Made by a program: the position numbers and the translations under genes
NCBI GenBank assembly: GCA_001683845.1
Contig: LXQI01000007.1
Span: 1-64,000, forward strand
Direction: 5' to 3'
DNA from: Erythrobacter sp. ANT-B3C2
GTDB lineage: Bacteria > Pseudomonadota > Alphaproteobacteria > Sphingomonadales > Sphingomonadaceae
Length of the DNA stretch: 64,000 nucleotides
Shown: positions 17,459 through 26,992 of the stretch, in pieces
How positions within the stretch are numbered: the first letter of the stretch is position 1
How the letters are laid out: every line of letters starts with the position of its first letter
Notes under the pieces: generated by a model
Databases searched by the model: none
What the model was told of the DNA's origin: nothing
What the model saw: only the letters and a program-made list of their open reading frames with translations

Positions 17459-17845
17459 ATGGGGATGAAGGCGGCGGCAAGTACCGGCGCCTTCCGTGCA
17501 GACCATGCCGGCTGGCAGGCTGAACGGACCGGCTCACTGCGGCCCGCCATCCACGCGGTTGCCGCGTTTGACGAGACGATCGAATGGGGCAATCTCGTCT
17601 TTCTCCATCTTGGGCCCTGCATACTCACCCGCGCGAAGACGGAGCGCGCGCTGCTCGGCTTCTGGCGCGGCCAGCGGCTGCGCGATGCGGAGCCGAGGAT
17701 CAAGGTCAGCGGCAAATACGAGTTGGGTAACATCGAGTTGCGGGCTGGCGACAGCATCGATACGGCACACATCACGGCGTTTGCGCGACAGGCGGCCGCA
17801 CTTAACGCCCGATTCGGCGATCCCACCAAGCCCACATTCGAGTGA
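17459..17845 (+). CDS. DUF1801-domain protein
   Basis: A 128-aa protein resembling the DUF1801 (YdhG-like) family: 'IHAVAAFDETIEWGNLVFLH' then 'LTRAKTERALLGFWRGQRLR' and 'KVSGKYELGNIELRAGDSI'. The family has an SH3-like or iron-chaperone-like fold and no firm function. It starts 3 bases after the polyprenyl synthase stop, suggesting co-transcription. ATG 17465 is an alternative start. hrpB follows 7 bases later. Confidence 0.75.
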   Translation: MGMKAAASTGAFRADHAGWQAERTGSLRPAIHAVAAFDETIEWGNLVFLHLGPCILTRAKTERALLGFWRGQRLRDAEPRIKVSGKYELGNIELRAGDSIDTAHITAFARQAAALNARFGDPTKPTFE

Positions 17846-17852
17846 CCCTGAC

Positions 17853-20300
17853 ATGAGCACGCTGCCCATCGACGCCGTGCTGCCGAAGCTGCTCGGCGCC
17901 CTTCGCGAGCGGAGCGGGGCGGTGCTGATTGCGCCGCCCGGCGCAGGCAAGACCACCGCGGTCGCCCCGGCGCTGATCGGCGAGAGTTGGTGCAGTGGGC
18001 AGGTGATCCTGCTCAGCCCGCGCCGGGTGGCCGCGCGTGCGGCGGCCGAGCGCATCGCGGAGGGGATGGGCGAGCCGGTCGGCCAGCGGGTTGGCTATCT
18101 CACCCGGCTCGACAGCCGGCAATCGGCCGCCACCCGGATCTTGGTGGTCACCGAGGCGATCTTCGTCGCCCGCATCCTTGCCGACCAGGAGCTTGCCGGC
18201 ATCTCGGCGGTGCTGTTCGACGAGGCGCACGAGCGGCATCTCGACAGCGATCTCGGGCTGGCGCTAGCGCTGGAGAGCCAATCCGTGCTGCGACCGGCCC
18301 TGCGGCTGGTGGTGATGAGCGCCACGATCGACGGCACGCGTTTCGCCCGGCTGCTGGGCGGCGAGGGCGAAGCGCGCGCACCGGTGATCGAGAGCGAGGG
18401 CAAGGACTACCCGCTGCGGATCGAATGGCTCGGCAGCCGTCCCGAGCTGCGCATCGACGAGGCGATGGCCGGCGCGATCCTAGCCGCCTGGCGCGCGGAA
18501 GAGGGCGACCTGCTCGCCTTCCTCCCCGGCGTGGGCGAAATCGAGCGGACACGTGAACGGCTGGCCGAACGCTTGCCGGAAGTACCGATCCTGCCGCTCC
18601 ACGGGCAGGTCGAGCCAGCCGCGCAGCGCGCCGCGATCCGGCGCGATGCCGAAGGGCGGCGGCGCATCGTGCTCGCCACCAGCATCGCCGAAACATCGCT
18701 CACTCTCGAAGGGGTGTCGGTGGTGGTCGACAGCGGTCTGTCCCGCAGGGCCGAGTTCGATATCGCCGCCGGGCTCACCCACCTAAAAACCCGCCGCGCC
18801 AGCCAAGCCGCCGCCGCCCAGCGCGCCGGCCGCGCGGCACGGACCGGCCCGGGTGTCGCTTGTCGGTTGTGGGAGCAGGCGGGAGATGCCGGGCGCGAGC
18901 CCTTCGATCCGCCCGAGATGCTCACCAGCGATCTCGCCCCGCTGGTGCTCGCGCTGGCACAATGGGGGGTGGACGATCCGGCCACCCTTGGCTGGCTCGA
19001 TCCGCCGCCAGCGGCCGCGCTGGGGGGTGCGTGCGAGCGGCTGGCGCGGCTGGATGCGCTCGATGCAGCGGGCAAGATCACCCCCCGCGGGCGCCGGATC
19101 GCCGCGCTGCCGATGGCGCCGTGGCAGGCCGCGATGCTGCTCCACGGCGCCGAACACGGCATGGAGCATGCGGCAGCGCGGTTGGCGCTGCTGCTGCAGG
19201 AGCGGGGCCTCGGCGGGCGGGGCGAGGACCTAGCGCAGCGGCTGTCTCGGTGGGAGACTGACCGTTCGCCGCGCGCGCAGGCCAGCCGGCAACTGGCGCA
19301 AGGCTGGGCGAAACGGACGAGGGCCCTCTCCGCCAATCGCCCCGCGTCGGCGCCCCAGCCGCCGCCTGGCATCCTCCTCGCGCTCGCCCTGCCGGACAAC
19401 CTTGCGCGGCGGCGCGATGGCTCAGGTGAGAACTGGCTTTCGGCCGGCGGGCGTGGGTACACAGCCGATCTTGCCTCGCCGCTCGCCACTGCCGAATGGC
19501 TCGCTATCGGCGATGCGCAGGGGCAGGCGAAGAGCGCCCGGATCACCGCCGCGCTGCCGCTGACTACCGCCGAAATCGAGCGCTGGCTCACCGGGCGGAT
19601 CGAGCGCCGCGCCACGCTGCGCTGGACTGGCGCTCGGGTGGAGCCCCGGCTCGAACGGCGGATCGGCGCGATTATCCTCGCCAGCGGCCCCGATCCGCAG
19701 CCCGATGAGGCGGCGATTGTCTCTCTGCTGGTGGACAAGGCTGTGGAGAAGCTGGGGGAAATCCTGCCGGCAGGGCTGCTGGCGCGAGCCCGCTTTGCCC
19801 GACTAGATCCGCTAGCCCCGGAGCGCCTTGCCGAGGATGCCGCGTTTTGGCTCGCGCCGCTGCTCCACGGCCGGCGCGACCTTGCCATCCCCGACGGGGC
19901 AATGACGGAGGCGCTGTTGAACCTACTCGGCTGGGACGAGCGCCAGCGGCTCGACCGGCTTGCGCCGCGCGAATTCACCAGCCCGGCCGGCACCCGCCAC
20001 CCGATCGATTACGAAGGCGACGATGCGCCCAGCGTGGAGGTGCGGGTGCAGGCATTGTTCGGGCTCCAGCGGCATCCGGTCGTCGGGCCCGAAATGAGCG
20101 GCGTGCCGCTGCTGCTCAAGCTCACCAGCCCGGCCGGGCGCCCACTTCAGGCGACGCGCGACCTGCCCGGTTTCTGGGGCGGCAGCTGGGCCGATGTCCG
20201 CCGCGAGATGAAGGGGCGCTACCCCCGCCATCGCTGGCCGGAGGAACCGTGGGCCGAGGCGCCCAGCCTCAAGACCCGGAACGCCTTCGAGCGCTCTTGA
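17853..20300 (+). CDS. hrpB: ATP-dependent RNA helicase HrpB
   Basis: An 815-aa DEAH-box helicase: Walker A 'APPGAGKTTAV', 'SPRRVAARAAAERI', DEAH box 'LFDEAHERHLDSD', motif III 'MSATIDG', and the C-terminal helicase half with 'ATSIAETSLTLEGV' and 'QRAGRAARTGPG'. The last about 130 residues match the HrpB-specific C-terminal region ('FTSPAGTRHPIDYEG' and 'YPRHRWPEEPW'). Cellular role is poorly defined. ATG 17853 is chosen from the 350-base longer ORF because it starts the conserved frame right after the DUF1801 gene. Confidence 0.95.
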   Translation: MSTLPIDAVLPKLLGALRERSGAVLIAPPGAGKTTAVAPALIGESWCSGQVILLSPRRVAARAAAERIAEGMGEPVGQRVGYLTRLDSRQSAATRILVVTEAIFVARILADQELAGISAVLFDEAHERHLDSDLGLALALESQSVLRPALRLVVMSATIDGTRFARLLGGEGEARAPVIESEGKDYPLRIEWLGSRPELRIDEAMAGAILAAWRAEEGDLLAFLPGVGEIERTRERLAERLPEVPILPLHGQVEPAAQRAAIRRDAEGRRRIVLATSIAETSLTLEGVSVVVDSGLSRRAEFDIAAGLTHLKTRRASQAAAAQRAGRAARTGPGVACRLWEQAGDAGREPFDPPEMLTSDLAPLVLALAQWGVDDPATLGWLDPPPAAALGGACERLARLDALDAAGKITPRGRRIAALPMAPWQAAMLLHGAEHGMEHAAARLALLLQERGLGGRGEDLAQRLSRWETDRSPRAQASRQLAQGWAKRTRALSANRPASAPQPPPGILLALALPDNLARRRDGSGENWLSAGGRGYTADLASPLATAEWLAIGDAQGQAKSARITAALPLTTAEIERWLTGRIERRATLRWTGARVEPRLERRIGAIILASGPDPQPDEAAIVSLLVDKAVEKLGEILPAGLLARARFARLDPLAPERLAEDAAFWLAPLLHGRRDLAIPDGAMTEALLNLLGWDERQRLDRLAPREFTSPAGTRHPIDYEGDDAPSVEVRVQALFGLQRHPVVGPEMSGVPLLLKLTSPAGRPLQATRDLPGFWGGSWADVRREMKGRYPRHRWPEEPWAEAPSLKTRNAFERS

Positions 20301-20333
20301 TTTCATCGTTGAACCGAAGGAAAGCTCCGCTCC

Positions 20334-20612
20334 ATGCAGGCCCGTATCTTCAAGCGCCCCAAGAACGTGATGCAATCTGGCAAGGCGCTGACCGACCAGT
20401 GGATCCTTGCCTTTGTCTCTAACGAGCCGCAACGGCCCGATCCGCTGATGGGCTGGGCCGGCAGCGGCGATACGCGCGGGCAGGTGCAGCTGAAGTTCGC
20501 CAGCAAGGAGGAAGCGCTCGCCTATGCCGGGAAGAACGGGATTGATGCGATGGTCCACGAGCCGCCCCCCCGGCGCCTGAAGCTGCAGGCCTACTCCGAC
20601 AACTTCCGCTGA
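20334..20612 (+). CDS. NDUFS4-like complex I accessory subunit
   Basis: A 92-aa protein matching the ETC complex I subunit conserved region (mitochondrial NDUFS4, 18 kDa): 'ARIFKRPKNVMQSGKA', 'WILAFVSNEPQRPDPLMGW', 'GDTRGQVQLKFASKEEALAY', and the C-terminal 'RRLKLQAYSDNFR'. Alphaproteobacteria share this accessory NADH:ubiquinone oxidoreductase subunit with mitochondria. It stands apart from any nuo cluster here, between hrpB and the SRP RNA. Confidence 0.92.
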   Translation: MQARIFKRPKNVMQSGKALTDQWILAFVSNEPQRPDPLMGWAGSGDTRGQVQLKFASKEEALAYAGKNGIDAMVHEPPPRRLKLQAYSDNFR

Positions 20613-20646
20613 GTTTGCGCCGGCGTTCAGCGCAGGGCCGCTCGTG

Positions 20647-20675
20647 TTGCAATCCTGCGAGCATTTCGCCATATC
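20647..20675 (+). promoter_or_regulatory. Promoter for the SRP RNA
   Basis: TTGCAA and CATATC are separated by 17 bases, and the expected start site, about 7 bases downstream, coincides with the first base of the predicted SRP RNA stem (about 20682). Confidence 0.5.
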
Positions 20676-20680
20676 GGTGG

Positions 20681-20771
20681 CGGGAGTCGGGTGGACGTTC
20701 GCGTCCGCCAACCTGGTCAGGTCCGGAAGGAAGCAGCCACAACGGATGGCAGCGGGTCGCCCGGCTCCTAT
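20681..20771 (+). ncRNA. ffs: Signal recognition particle 4.5S RNA
   Basis: Contains the highly conserved apical domain 'CAGGTCCGGAAGGAAGCAGC' with the GGAA tetraloop region and Ffh-binding internal loops, and its terminal strands pair (CGGGAGTCGGG with CCCGGCTCC). It binds Ffh and routes nascent membrane proteins to FtsY. A TATTTTC follows the terminal stem and may serve in termination. It sits between the NDUFS4-like gene and dnaX, a common alphaproteobacterial location. The ends are set by pairing and may be off by a few bases. Confidence 0.95.
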
Positions 20772-20826
20772 TTTCATGCCAATCGCGCCATGACAAGCGG
20801 CCCGATCATGCCTAGCTTGGCGGCCG

Positions 20827-22638
20827 ATGAGTGATTCCGGCGATATGTTCGGTGCCCCGCCAACCCAGGGGGAGGAGAAACCCGCGAGCGCTTCCGAGCT
20901 GGAGGCGGCCGGCCAGTCTGTGCTGTTCGGCCAGCCGCCAGAAGCACCCGTCGCCCCTGCCAAGCCGCCCGCGCCTTGCCCTGAGCCTTCACCCCAGACT
21001 TCGCCCGCCCCTGCGCCGATGCAGGCCTATCGCGTGCTTGCGCGGAAATACCGGCCGCAGACCTTCAGCCAGTTGATCGGGCAGGAGCCGATGGTGAAGA
21101 CGCTCGCCAATGCGATCGAGCGCGGGCGGCTGGCGCATGCCTTCCTGATGACCGGCGTGCGCGGGGTGGGCAAGACCTCCACCGCGCGGCTGATCGCCAA
21201 GGCGCTGAATTGCATCGGTCCCGATGGGCAGGGCGGGCCGACGATCGACCCATGCGGGCTGTGCGAGCCGTGCCGCGCCATTGCCGAGGGCCGGCACATC
21301 GACGTGATCGAGATGGATGCGGCCAGCCACACCGGCGTCGACGATGTGCGCGAAATTATCGAGGCGGTGCGCTACGCTGCGGTGAGCGCGCGCTACAAAA
21401 TCTACATCATCGACGAAGTCCACATGCTCAGCCGCCATGCCTTCAATGCCTTGCTGAAGACTCTTGAGGAGCCGCCGGCGCATGTGAAGTTCCTGTTCGC
21501 CACCACTGAGGTGGAGAAACTGCCGGTCACGGTGCTCAGCCGCACCCAGCGCTTCGACCTGCGGCGGATTCCCGCGCCGATGTTGCAGGAGCACTTCGCC
21601 AGCATCTGCCGCCAGGAAGCGGTCGAGGCCGAGGAGGAGGCGCTGGCGATGATCGCCGCCGCGGCCGAAGGCTCGGTGCGCGACGGGCTCTCGATCCTCG
21701 ACCAGGCAATCGCCCATGCCGACGTGGAGCGCGACAGCGATGCCGCCCTGGTCACCGCCGGCCGGGTGCGCGACATGCTCGGCCTCGCCGACAAATCCGG
21801 CCGCCGCCGCCTTTTCACTGCCTTGCTGGAGGGAGAGCCGGCGGCGATGCTGGACGAGGTGGAGCGGCAATATGGGCTCGGTGTCGATCCGCTGGCGCTG
21901 CTGCGCTCGCTGTTGGCGCTGACTCACCGCATCGCGCTCGCGCAGGTCGGCGGAGGCGAGGCGGAGGCGCCGACGCTGGAGGAGCGGCGCGACATCGGGG
22001 GCTGGTCGGCGCGGCTCTCGGCCGGCCAGGTCCATCGGTTGTGGCAGCTGCTGCTCAAGGGGCACGATGAGGTGAAGACCGCGCCCGACCCGCTGGTGGC
22101 AGCGCAGATGGCGCTGCTTCGGGTGCTGCACGCGGCCGATTTGCCCGATCCCGGTACGCTGGCGCGGCAGTTCGAGCGAATGGCGGCCGAGGCCGGACCG
22201 GCGGTAGCTTCCGGCGATAGCGGACCCTCGGCCGCGCCGCTGGCCGCGCTCGACTGGCGAGGGCTATGCGGGCAGGTTGAGGACGCCGGCATGCTGCGCG
22301 TCGCCAATACGATGCGCGACTGGCTGCGGGTGATCGAGCTCGCGCCCGGCCGACTGGCCTATGCGCTGGCGCCGGGGCTGTTGGACGATCCCGCGCAATC
22401 GGTGCGCGAGGCGCTGCGGCAGGTCACCGGCGAGGGCTGGATCGTCGAATGCGGATCGGATGGGGGCACCCCGTCGTTGCGCGAGCAGGACGAGGCCGAA
22501 CGGCAGGCGCAAGCCGATCGCATCCGCCTTGCACCGCTGGTACAAGCCGCGCTCGCCGCCTTCCCCGGCGCCGAGCTGATCGAACAGGATACACCGCCCG
22601 ATCCAGGGCGTGGCGAGAGGAACTGGAGACGGGCATGA
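20827..22638 (+). CDS. dnaX: DNA polymerase III subunits gamma and tau
   Basis: A 603-aa clamp-loader ATPase. After a Pro/Ala-rich N-terminal extension of about 65 residues comes 'LARKYRPQTFSQLIGQEPMV', Walker A 'GVRGVGKTSTARL', a zinc module ('DPCGLCEPCRAI' with an upstream Cys), Walker B-type 'IIDEVHMLSRHAFNALLKTL' and sensor 'FLFATTE'. The C-terminal part corresponds to the tau-specific region that contacts polymerase alpha and DnaB. It overlaps ybaB by 4 bases (ATGA). I saw no obvious slippery A-run for programmed frameshifting. Confidence 0.96.
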   Translation: MSDSGDMFGAPPTQGEEKPASASELEAAGQSVLFGQPPEAPVAPAKPPAPCPEPSPQTSPAPAPMQAYRVLARKYRPQTFSQLIGQEPMVKTLANAIERGRLAHAFLMTGVRGVGKTSTARLIAKALNCIGPDGQGGPTIDPCGLCEPCRAIAEGRHIDVIEMDAASHTGVDDVREIIEAVRYAAVSARYKIYIIDEVHMLSRHAFNALLKTLEEPPAHVKFLFATTEVEKLPVTVLSRTQRFDLRRIPAPMLQEHFASICRQEAVEAEEEALAMIAAAAEGSVRDGLSILDQAIAHADVERDSDAALVTAGRVRDMLGLADKSGRRRLFTALLEGEPAAMLDEVERQYGLGVDPLALLRSLLALTHRIALAQVGGGEAEAPTLEERRDIGGWSARLSAGQVHRLWQLLLKGHDEVKTAPDPLVAAQMALLRVLHAADLPDPGTLARQFERMAAEAGPAVASGDSGPSAAPLAALDWRGLCGQVEDAGMLRVANTMRDWLRVIELAPGRLAYALAPGLLDDPAQSVREALRQVTGEGWIVECGSDGGTPSLREQDEAERQAQADRIRLAPLVQAALAAFPGAELIEQDTPPDPGRGERNWRRA

Positions 22639-22976
22639 AGTCAATGGAAGAGATGATGCAGGCGGCGCAAGCGGCGGCCGAGACCATACAAAAGCAGATG
22701 AACGAAGCGCAGGCCAAGCTTGATTCGATCGAGGTCGAGGGCACAGCGGGTGGCGGGCTGGTCAAGGTGCGCTGCACCGCCAAGGGGCGCATGCTGGGCG
22801 TGTCGATCGACGACAGCCTGATCGTGCCCGAAGACAAGCAGATGCTGGAGGATCTGGTCGCCGCCGCGTTCAACGATGCGCGCGGCAAGGCCGACCGAGC
22901 GGCCAACGAGCAGATGCAGAACATCCAGTCGGGCATGGGCCTGCCGCCGGGCTTCAACATTCCGGGCCTCGGTTGA
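22635..22976 (+). CDS. ybaB: YbaB/EbfC-family nucleoid-associated protein
   Basis: A 113-aa protein with a glutamine/alanine-rich first helix ('MEEMMQAAQAAAETIQKQMN'), the conserved 'VEGTAGGGLVKVRCTAKG' strand region and 'LVAAAFNDARGKADRAANEQ', ending in a Met/Gly/Pro-rich tail. YbaB dimers bind DNA. Its start ATG overlaps the dnaX stop (ATGA), the usual dnaX-ybaB coupling; recR, often next, is absent here. Confidence 0.95.
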   Translation: MKSMEEMMQAAQAAAETIQKQMNEAQAKLDSIEVEGTAGGGLVKVRCTAKGRMLGVSIDDSLIVPEDKQMLEDLVAAAFNDARGKADRAANEQMQNIQSGMGLPPGFNIPGLG

Positions 22977-22998
22977 TCCGCGGCTGATCCCGCGCTGA

Positions 22999-23850
22999 TC
23001 AACGTTCCACTCGCATTCGCCGACGGGACTGCGCAGGTGGCGAGGAGGGCAGCGGCAGTCGGTTGGCCATCCGGGCGAGGGCGGTGACGGCAAGCTGCTC
23101 GTGCATCCACAAAGTGGTGTCACCCAGCCTGAGCTTCGTGCTGACCTGCGGCGGCACGATGGCCAGTGCCGCCTTGACCAATAGCGCTTGAAGCGGGCGC
23201 AGCGGCAGCGGCAGGATCGCGCTCCGGCGCATGATGGCGAGGAATTCGGCGAGCGCCTCCGATGGCTCCAGCTCCGGCAGCATACCGGCGAGCAGCGCCT
23301 CCCATTCTGCCCAGCAACGGGGCATGCCGGTGGCCCCGAACAGCTGCGCCGGTGGTTGGCCCTCGGCGAAGATGGCTGAGCGTCCGGCCGCATCCAGCGG
23401 TGCGACGTAGCTGTGGAAGGCCTGCGCGAAGCCATAAGTGGCGGTCGCCTGCACCCAGTCGAGCAGGCGCGGATCGCTGGCGGCGTAGGCGCGCCCGTCG
23501 GGCAAATGGCCGCTCACCCTCCCGTGCAGCGCCACCACCCGCTCGATCATCGTCGCCGCCACATCGCGCGGGGCGTAGACGGTGATCATCGCCGCCGCGC
23601 CCGTGCGCCGCAGGCGGGTGAGCGGATCGGCGCGGAAGCTGCTGTGGTTCCAAACGCCCGCGCGCACCTGCGGCTGTGCCAGTTCCAGCACCACCGCCGT
23701 CACTCCGCCGATGAACAGGCTAACCGGGCTGGCGAAGACCCGCCAGGATACCGAATTCGCCGCCGCCAGTGCCTCGGCTCCGGGTGGATCTGCGAAATTC
23801 AACGCCAGCCCGGGCGGCGGTTCCAGCAATGTGGCGAAGGGGTGCCTCAT
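22999..23850 (-). CDS. MpaB-like oxygenase (DUF2236) family protein
   Basis: A 283-aa protein resembling the oxygenase MpaB / latex-clearing-type DUF2236 family: 'FASPVSLFIGGVTAVVLELA', 'VWNHSSFRADPLTRLRRTGA', 'HGRVSG', and 'LLDWVQATATYGFAQAFHSY' with the conserved Asp-Trp-Val core. Some family members are haem b proteins that oxidise hydrophobic substrates, but substrates vary and none can be assigned here. The ORF extends upstream to 23979, but ATG 23850 matches the family N-terminus and avoids the lon promoter region. It is convergent with ybaB and divergent from lon. Confidence 0.82.
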   Translation of the reverse strand: MRHPFATLLEPPPGLALNFADPPGAEALAAANSVSWRVFASPVSLFIGGVTAVVLELAQPQVRAGVWNHSSFRADPLTRLRRTGAAAMITVYAPRDVAATMIERVVALHGRVSGHLPDGRAYAASDPRLLDWVQATATYGFAQAFHSYVAPLDAAGRSAIFAEGQPPAQLFGATGMPRCWAEWEALLAGMLPELEPSEALAEFLAIMRRSAILPLPLRPLQALLVKAALAIVPPQVSTKLRLGDTTLWMHEQLAVTALARMANRLPLPSSPPAQSRRRMRVER

Positions 23851-23914
23851 GCGCACTTCATTAGCGCAGCAACGCCGCTGCAGCGACCGGTTCACACCTT
23901 CGGCGGCCCCGTGC

Positions 23915-23943
23915 ATTGCAGCCTTCGGGGCTCCGCCCCATAT
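23915..23943 (+). promoter_or_regulatory. Candidate heat-shock promoter of lon
   Basis: CCCCATAT, a full match to the E. coli sigma-32 -10 consensus, lies about 50 bases before the lon start codon; ATTG (partial match to the CTTG core) is 17 bases upstream. Lon is a classic sigma-32 target. The -35 half is weak. Confidence 0.45.
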
Positions 23944-23993
23944 TCCAGCCAAGCGCGGGGCCCTGGCGGCCCGCACCACAGACGGACCGTGTC

Positions 23994-26384
23994 ATGACAG
24001 CCTATCCCCTGCTTCCACTTCGCGACATCGTGGTGTTCCCCGGAATGGTCGTGCCGCTGTTCGTGGGGCGCGACAAGTCGGTGGCGGCGCTCGATGCGGC
24101 GATGGACGGCAACAAGGACATTTTCCTGCTTTCGCAGCTCGACCCTGCGTGCGACGATCCCGCGGCGGATGATCTCTACGACGTGGGGGTGATCGCCCAG
24201 GTGCTGCAGCTGCTCAAGCTGCCCGATGGCACGGTGCGCGTTCTGGTCGAGGGGCAGGCCCGGGCGAAGCTCGTCTCGCTGGCCGAGGAGGGCGAGCATG
24301 TCTCGGCCGAGATCGAGCCCTACGAGGAAGCGGCGCCGGAGGGCGCCGAAGGCGCGGCGATGATGCGCTCCGCGCTCGAGCAGTTCGCCGATTACGCCAA
24401 GCACAACAAGAAGCTGCCCGATGATATCGAGGAGGAGCTGGCCCAGATCGACGATGCCGGCCGGCTGGCCGACGCCATCGCCGCCGCGCTTTCCGCCAAG
24501 GTGGGCACCAAGCAATCGCTGTTGACCGAGGGCGATGCGGTCAAGCGGCTGGAGATGCTGTTCTCGATCATGGAGGGCGAGCTTTCGGTCCTGCAGGTGG
24601 AACGCAAGATCCGCGGCCGCGTGAAGCGGCAGATGGAGAAGACCCAGCGCGAATATTACCTCAACGAGCAGCTAAAGGCGATCCAGAACGAGCTGGGCGG
24701 CGGCGAGGAGGGCGAGGTCAACGAACTCGCCGAACTGGCGCAGAAGATCGAGAGCACCAAGCTCTCGGCCGAGGCGCGGACCAAGGCGCTGGCCGAACTC
24801 AAGAAGCTCAAGAGCATGCAGCCGATGAGCGCCGAGGCCACCGTGGTGCGCAATTACCTGGACGTGCTGCTGGGCTTGCCATGGGGGAAGAAGAGCCGGC
24901 TGAAGAAGGATATTGGCAAGGCGCAAAGCGTGCTCGACGAGGATCATTACGCGCTCGACAAGGTCAAGGACCGGATCGTGGAATACCTCGCCGTGCAGGC
25001 GCGGACCAACCAGCTCAAGGGCCCGATCCTGTGCCTTGTTGGCCCGCCGGGCGTGGGCAAGACGAGCCTGGGCAAGTCGATCGCGCGAGCCTGCGGCCGC
25101 GAGTTCATCCGGCAATCATTGGGCGGCGTGCGTGACGAGGCGGAGATCCGCGGCCACCGGCGCACTTATATTGGCTCGCTGCCGGGAAAGATCGTCAGCA
25201 ACCTCAAGAAGGCCGGCGCGTCCAACCCCCTGTTCCTGCTCGACGAAATCGACAAGCTGGGGCAGGATTTCCGCGGCGATCCGGCCAGCGCGCTACTGGA
25301 AGTGCTCGACCCCGAGCAGAACGCCAAGTTCCAGGACCATTATCTGGAGCTGGACATCGACCTCAGTGACATCATGTTCGTTTGCACCGCGAACAGCCTC
25401 AACCTGCCGCAGCCGCTGCTCGACAGGATGGAGATCATCCGGCTGGAGGGCTACACCGAGGACGAGAAGGTGGAGATCGCCCAGCGCCACCTCATCGAGA
25501 AGCAGGCCAAGGCGCACGGGCTGACCGAGGGCGAGTTCGCGCTGACCGAGGAAGCCCTGCGCGACCTCATCCGCTATTACACCCGCGAGGCTGGGGTGCG
25601 GACGCTGGAGCGCGAAATCGCCCGGCTGTCGAGAAAGTCTCTTCGCCGCATTCTCGAAAAACAGGCGGAAAGTGTGACGATCACGCCCGAGAACCTTGGC
25701 GAGTTCGCGGGCGTTCGCAAGTTCCGCCACGGCAAATCCGACGAGGACGCGCAGGTCGGTGCGGTGACCGGCCTCGCCTGGACCGAGGTGGGCGGCGAGT
25801 TGCTGACGATCGAGAGCGTGACCACGCCGGGCAAGGGCGAGATCAAGACCACCGGCAAGCTCGGCGAGGTGATGACCGAGAGCGTCGCCGCGGCGTTCAG
25901 CTTCGTCAAGGCGCGCGCGCCGGCCTATGGCATCAAGCCATCGATTTTCCAGCGCAAGAACATTCACATCCATCTGCCCGAGGGCGCGGTGCCTAAGGAC
26001 GGGCCGAGCGCGGGCGTGGGCATGGTGACCTCGATCGTCTCCACGCTGACCGGCATCGCCGTGCGGCCCGACGTTGCAATGACCGGCGAGGTGACGCTGC
26101 GCGGGCGCGTGCTGCCGATCGGCGGGCTCAAGGAAAAGCTGCTGGCGGCGCTGCGCGGTGGCATTCGCACCGTGCTGATCCCGGCGGAGAACGAGAAGGA
26201 CCTGGCCGAGATTCCCGCCAATGTGAAGGAGGGGCTGGAAATCATCGCAGTCGAGCATGTCGACCAGGTGCTCGCCCATGCGTTGACCACGATGCCGGCC
26301 GCGATCGAGTGGACCGAGGCCGACGACCTGGCGAGCCAGCCGCCGCATCCGGGCGCACCGCCCCCCGTCCAGGTCGCGCACTGA
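23994..26384 (+). CDS. lon: ATP-dependent protease Lon (LonA)
   Basis: A 796-aa cytoplasmic AAA+ protease. The N-terminal substrate-binding LON domain begins '[20 protein letters not shown]'; the AAA+ module has Walker A '[13 protein letters not shown]' (about residue 350) and '[14 protein letters not shown]'; the protease domain has the catalytic dyad Ser672 in 'PKDGPSAG' and the second Lys of '[14 protein letters not shown]' (Lys715). Length is typical. ATG 23994 is taken over the longer ORF start because it begins the conserved domain. hupB follows, a common proteobacterial order. Confidence 0.98.
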   Translation: MTAYPLLPLRDIVVFPGMVVPLFVGRDKSVAALDAAMDGNKDIFLLSQLDPACDDPAADDLYDVGVIAQVLQLLKLPDGTVRVLVEGQARAKLVSLAEEGEHVSAEIEPYEEAAPEGAEGAAMMRSALEQFADYAKHNKKLPDDIEEELAQIDDAGRLADAIAAALSAKVGTKQSLLTEGDAVKRLEMLFSIMEGELSVLQVERKIRGRVKRQMEKTQREYYLNEQLKAIQNELGGGEEGEVNELAELAQKIESTKLSAEARTKALAELKKLKSMQPMSAEATVVRNYLDVLLGLPWGKKSRLKKDIGKAQSVLDEDHYALDKVKDRIVEYLAVQARTNQLKGPILCLVGPPGVGKTSLGKSIARACGREFIRQSLGGVRDEAEIRGHRRTYIGSLPGKIVSNLKKAGASNPLFLLDEIDKLGQDFRGDPASALLEVLDPEQNAKFQDHYLELDIDLSDIMFVCTANSLNLPQPLLDRMEIIRLEGYTEDEKVEIAQRHLIEKQAKAHGLTEGEFALTEEALRDLIRYYTREAGVRTLEREIARLSRKSLRRILEKQAESVTITPENLGEFAGVRKFRHGKSDEDAQVGAVTGLAWTEVGGELLTIESVTTPGKGEIKTTGKLGEVMTESVAAAFSFVKARAPAYGIKPSIFQRKNIHIHLPEGAVPKDGPSAGVGMVTSIVSTLTGIAVRPDVAMTGEVTLRGRVLPIGGLKEKLLAALRGGIRTVLIPAENEKDLAEIPANVKEGLEIIAVEHVDQVLAHALTTMPAAIEWTEADDLASQPPHPGAPPPVQVAH

Positions 26385-26428
26385 GAGGGCTTCGCGACGG
26401 GAGGGGCCTGCTCGACGGCGAAGGGTGG

Positions 26429-26451
26429 GCCCGCGCCCTGCGCGGGCTTTT
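26429..26451 (+). terminator. Rho-independent terminator of lon
   Basis: GCCCGCGC-CCT-GCGCGGGC is a perfect 8-bp stem with a 3-base loop followed by TTTT, about 45 bases after the lon stop. Confidence 0.85.
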
Positions 26452-26558
26452 CCCGGTATGGCAAAATGCGCGAGTGAACTTGCGACAGCCGCGCTGTCAT
26501 GGTTTTGCAGCAATTCCATCGGGATGCCGATCAAGCGGCTCTAAAGCAGGGTTTGGCT

Positions 26559-26587
26559 TTGACTCGGGGGGAAAAAATCGCTCAATT
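26559..26587 (+). promoter_or_regulatory. Candidate promoter of hupB
   Basis: TTGACT (5 of 6 to the -35 consensus) is followed after 17 bases by TCAATT, a weak -10. It lies about 60 bases upstream of the HU start, beyond the lon terminator, consistent with independent transcription. Confidence 0.38.
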
Positions 26588-26647
26588 CGCGGAATTAGCG
26601 CAGCAGGCTGTGTTGCCGATATCGCAGAGGAGGGGGTTCACTCGCAC

Positions 26648-26920
26648 ATGAACAAGAACGAATTGATCGGTGCCGTCGCCGATGCCAGCGGGCTGTCGCG
26701 CAGCGATGCCACCAAGGCGGTGGAAAGCGTGTTCGAGACCATCACCGGCACGCTGTCGAAGGGGGACGAGGTGCGGCTGGTCGGCTTCGGAACGTTTTCC
26801 GTTGCCAAGCGCAAGGCATCCACTGGGCGCAACCCGCGCACCGGCGAGCCGATGACGATCAAGGCATCGACCCAGCCCAAGTTCAAAGCTGGTAAGGTGC
26901 TCAAGGATTCGGTGAACTGA
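26648..26920 (+). CDS. hupB: DNA-binding protein HU
   Basis: A 90-aa histone-like protein: 'MNKNELIGAVADASGLSRSD' opens the helical dimerisation part; 'LVGFGTFSVAKRKASTGRNP' and 'TGEPMTIKASTQPKFKAGKV' form the DNA-gripping beta arm with the conserved Arg-Asn-Pro tip. It bends DNA and compacts the nucleoid. ATG 26648 is preceded by a GGAGGGGG ribosome-binding site; the 5' extended ORF is not real. Its neighbours are lon and a minus-strand rRNA methyltransferase gene. Confidence 0.97.
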   Translation: MNKNELIGAVADASGLSRSDATKAVESVFETITGTLSKGDEVRLVGFGTFSVAKRKASTGRNPRTGEPMTIKASTQPKFKAGKVLKDSVN

Positions 26921-26946
26921 CTTGGGCCCACTAGGTCTAGAAGTCG

Positions 26947-26977
26947 AAAAGGCCGTTCCGGGTGGAGCGGCCCTTTC
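26947..26977. terminator. Terminator between hupB and rlmB (probably bidirectional)
   Basis: GGCCGTTCC-GGGT-GGAGCGGCC forms a 9-bp stem with one G-U pair and a 4-base loop, preceded by GAAAA and followed by CTTTC, so both the plus-strand hupB and minus-strand rlmB transcripts end in a hairpin plus short U-run. It lies between the two convergent stop codons. Confidence 0.75.
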
Positions 26978-26992
26978 GCTTGGGGCAACCGC

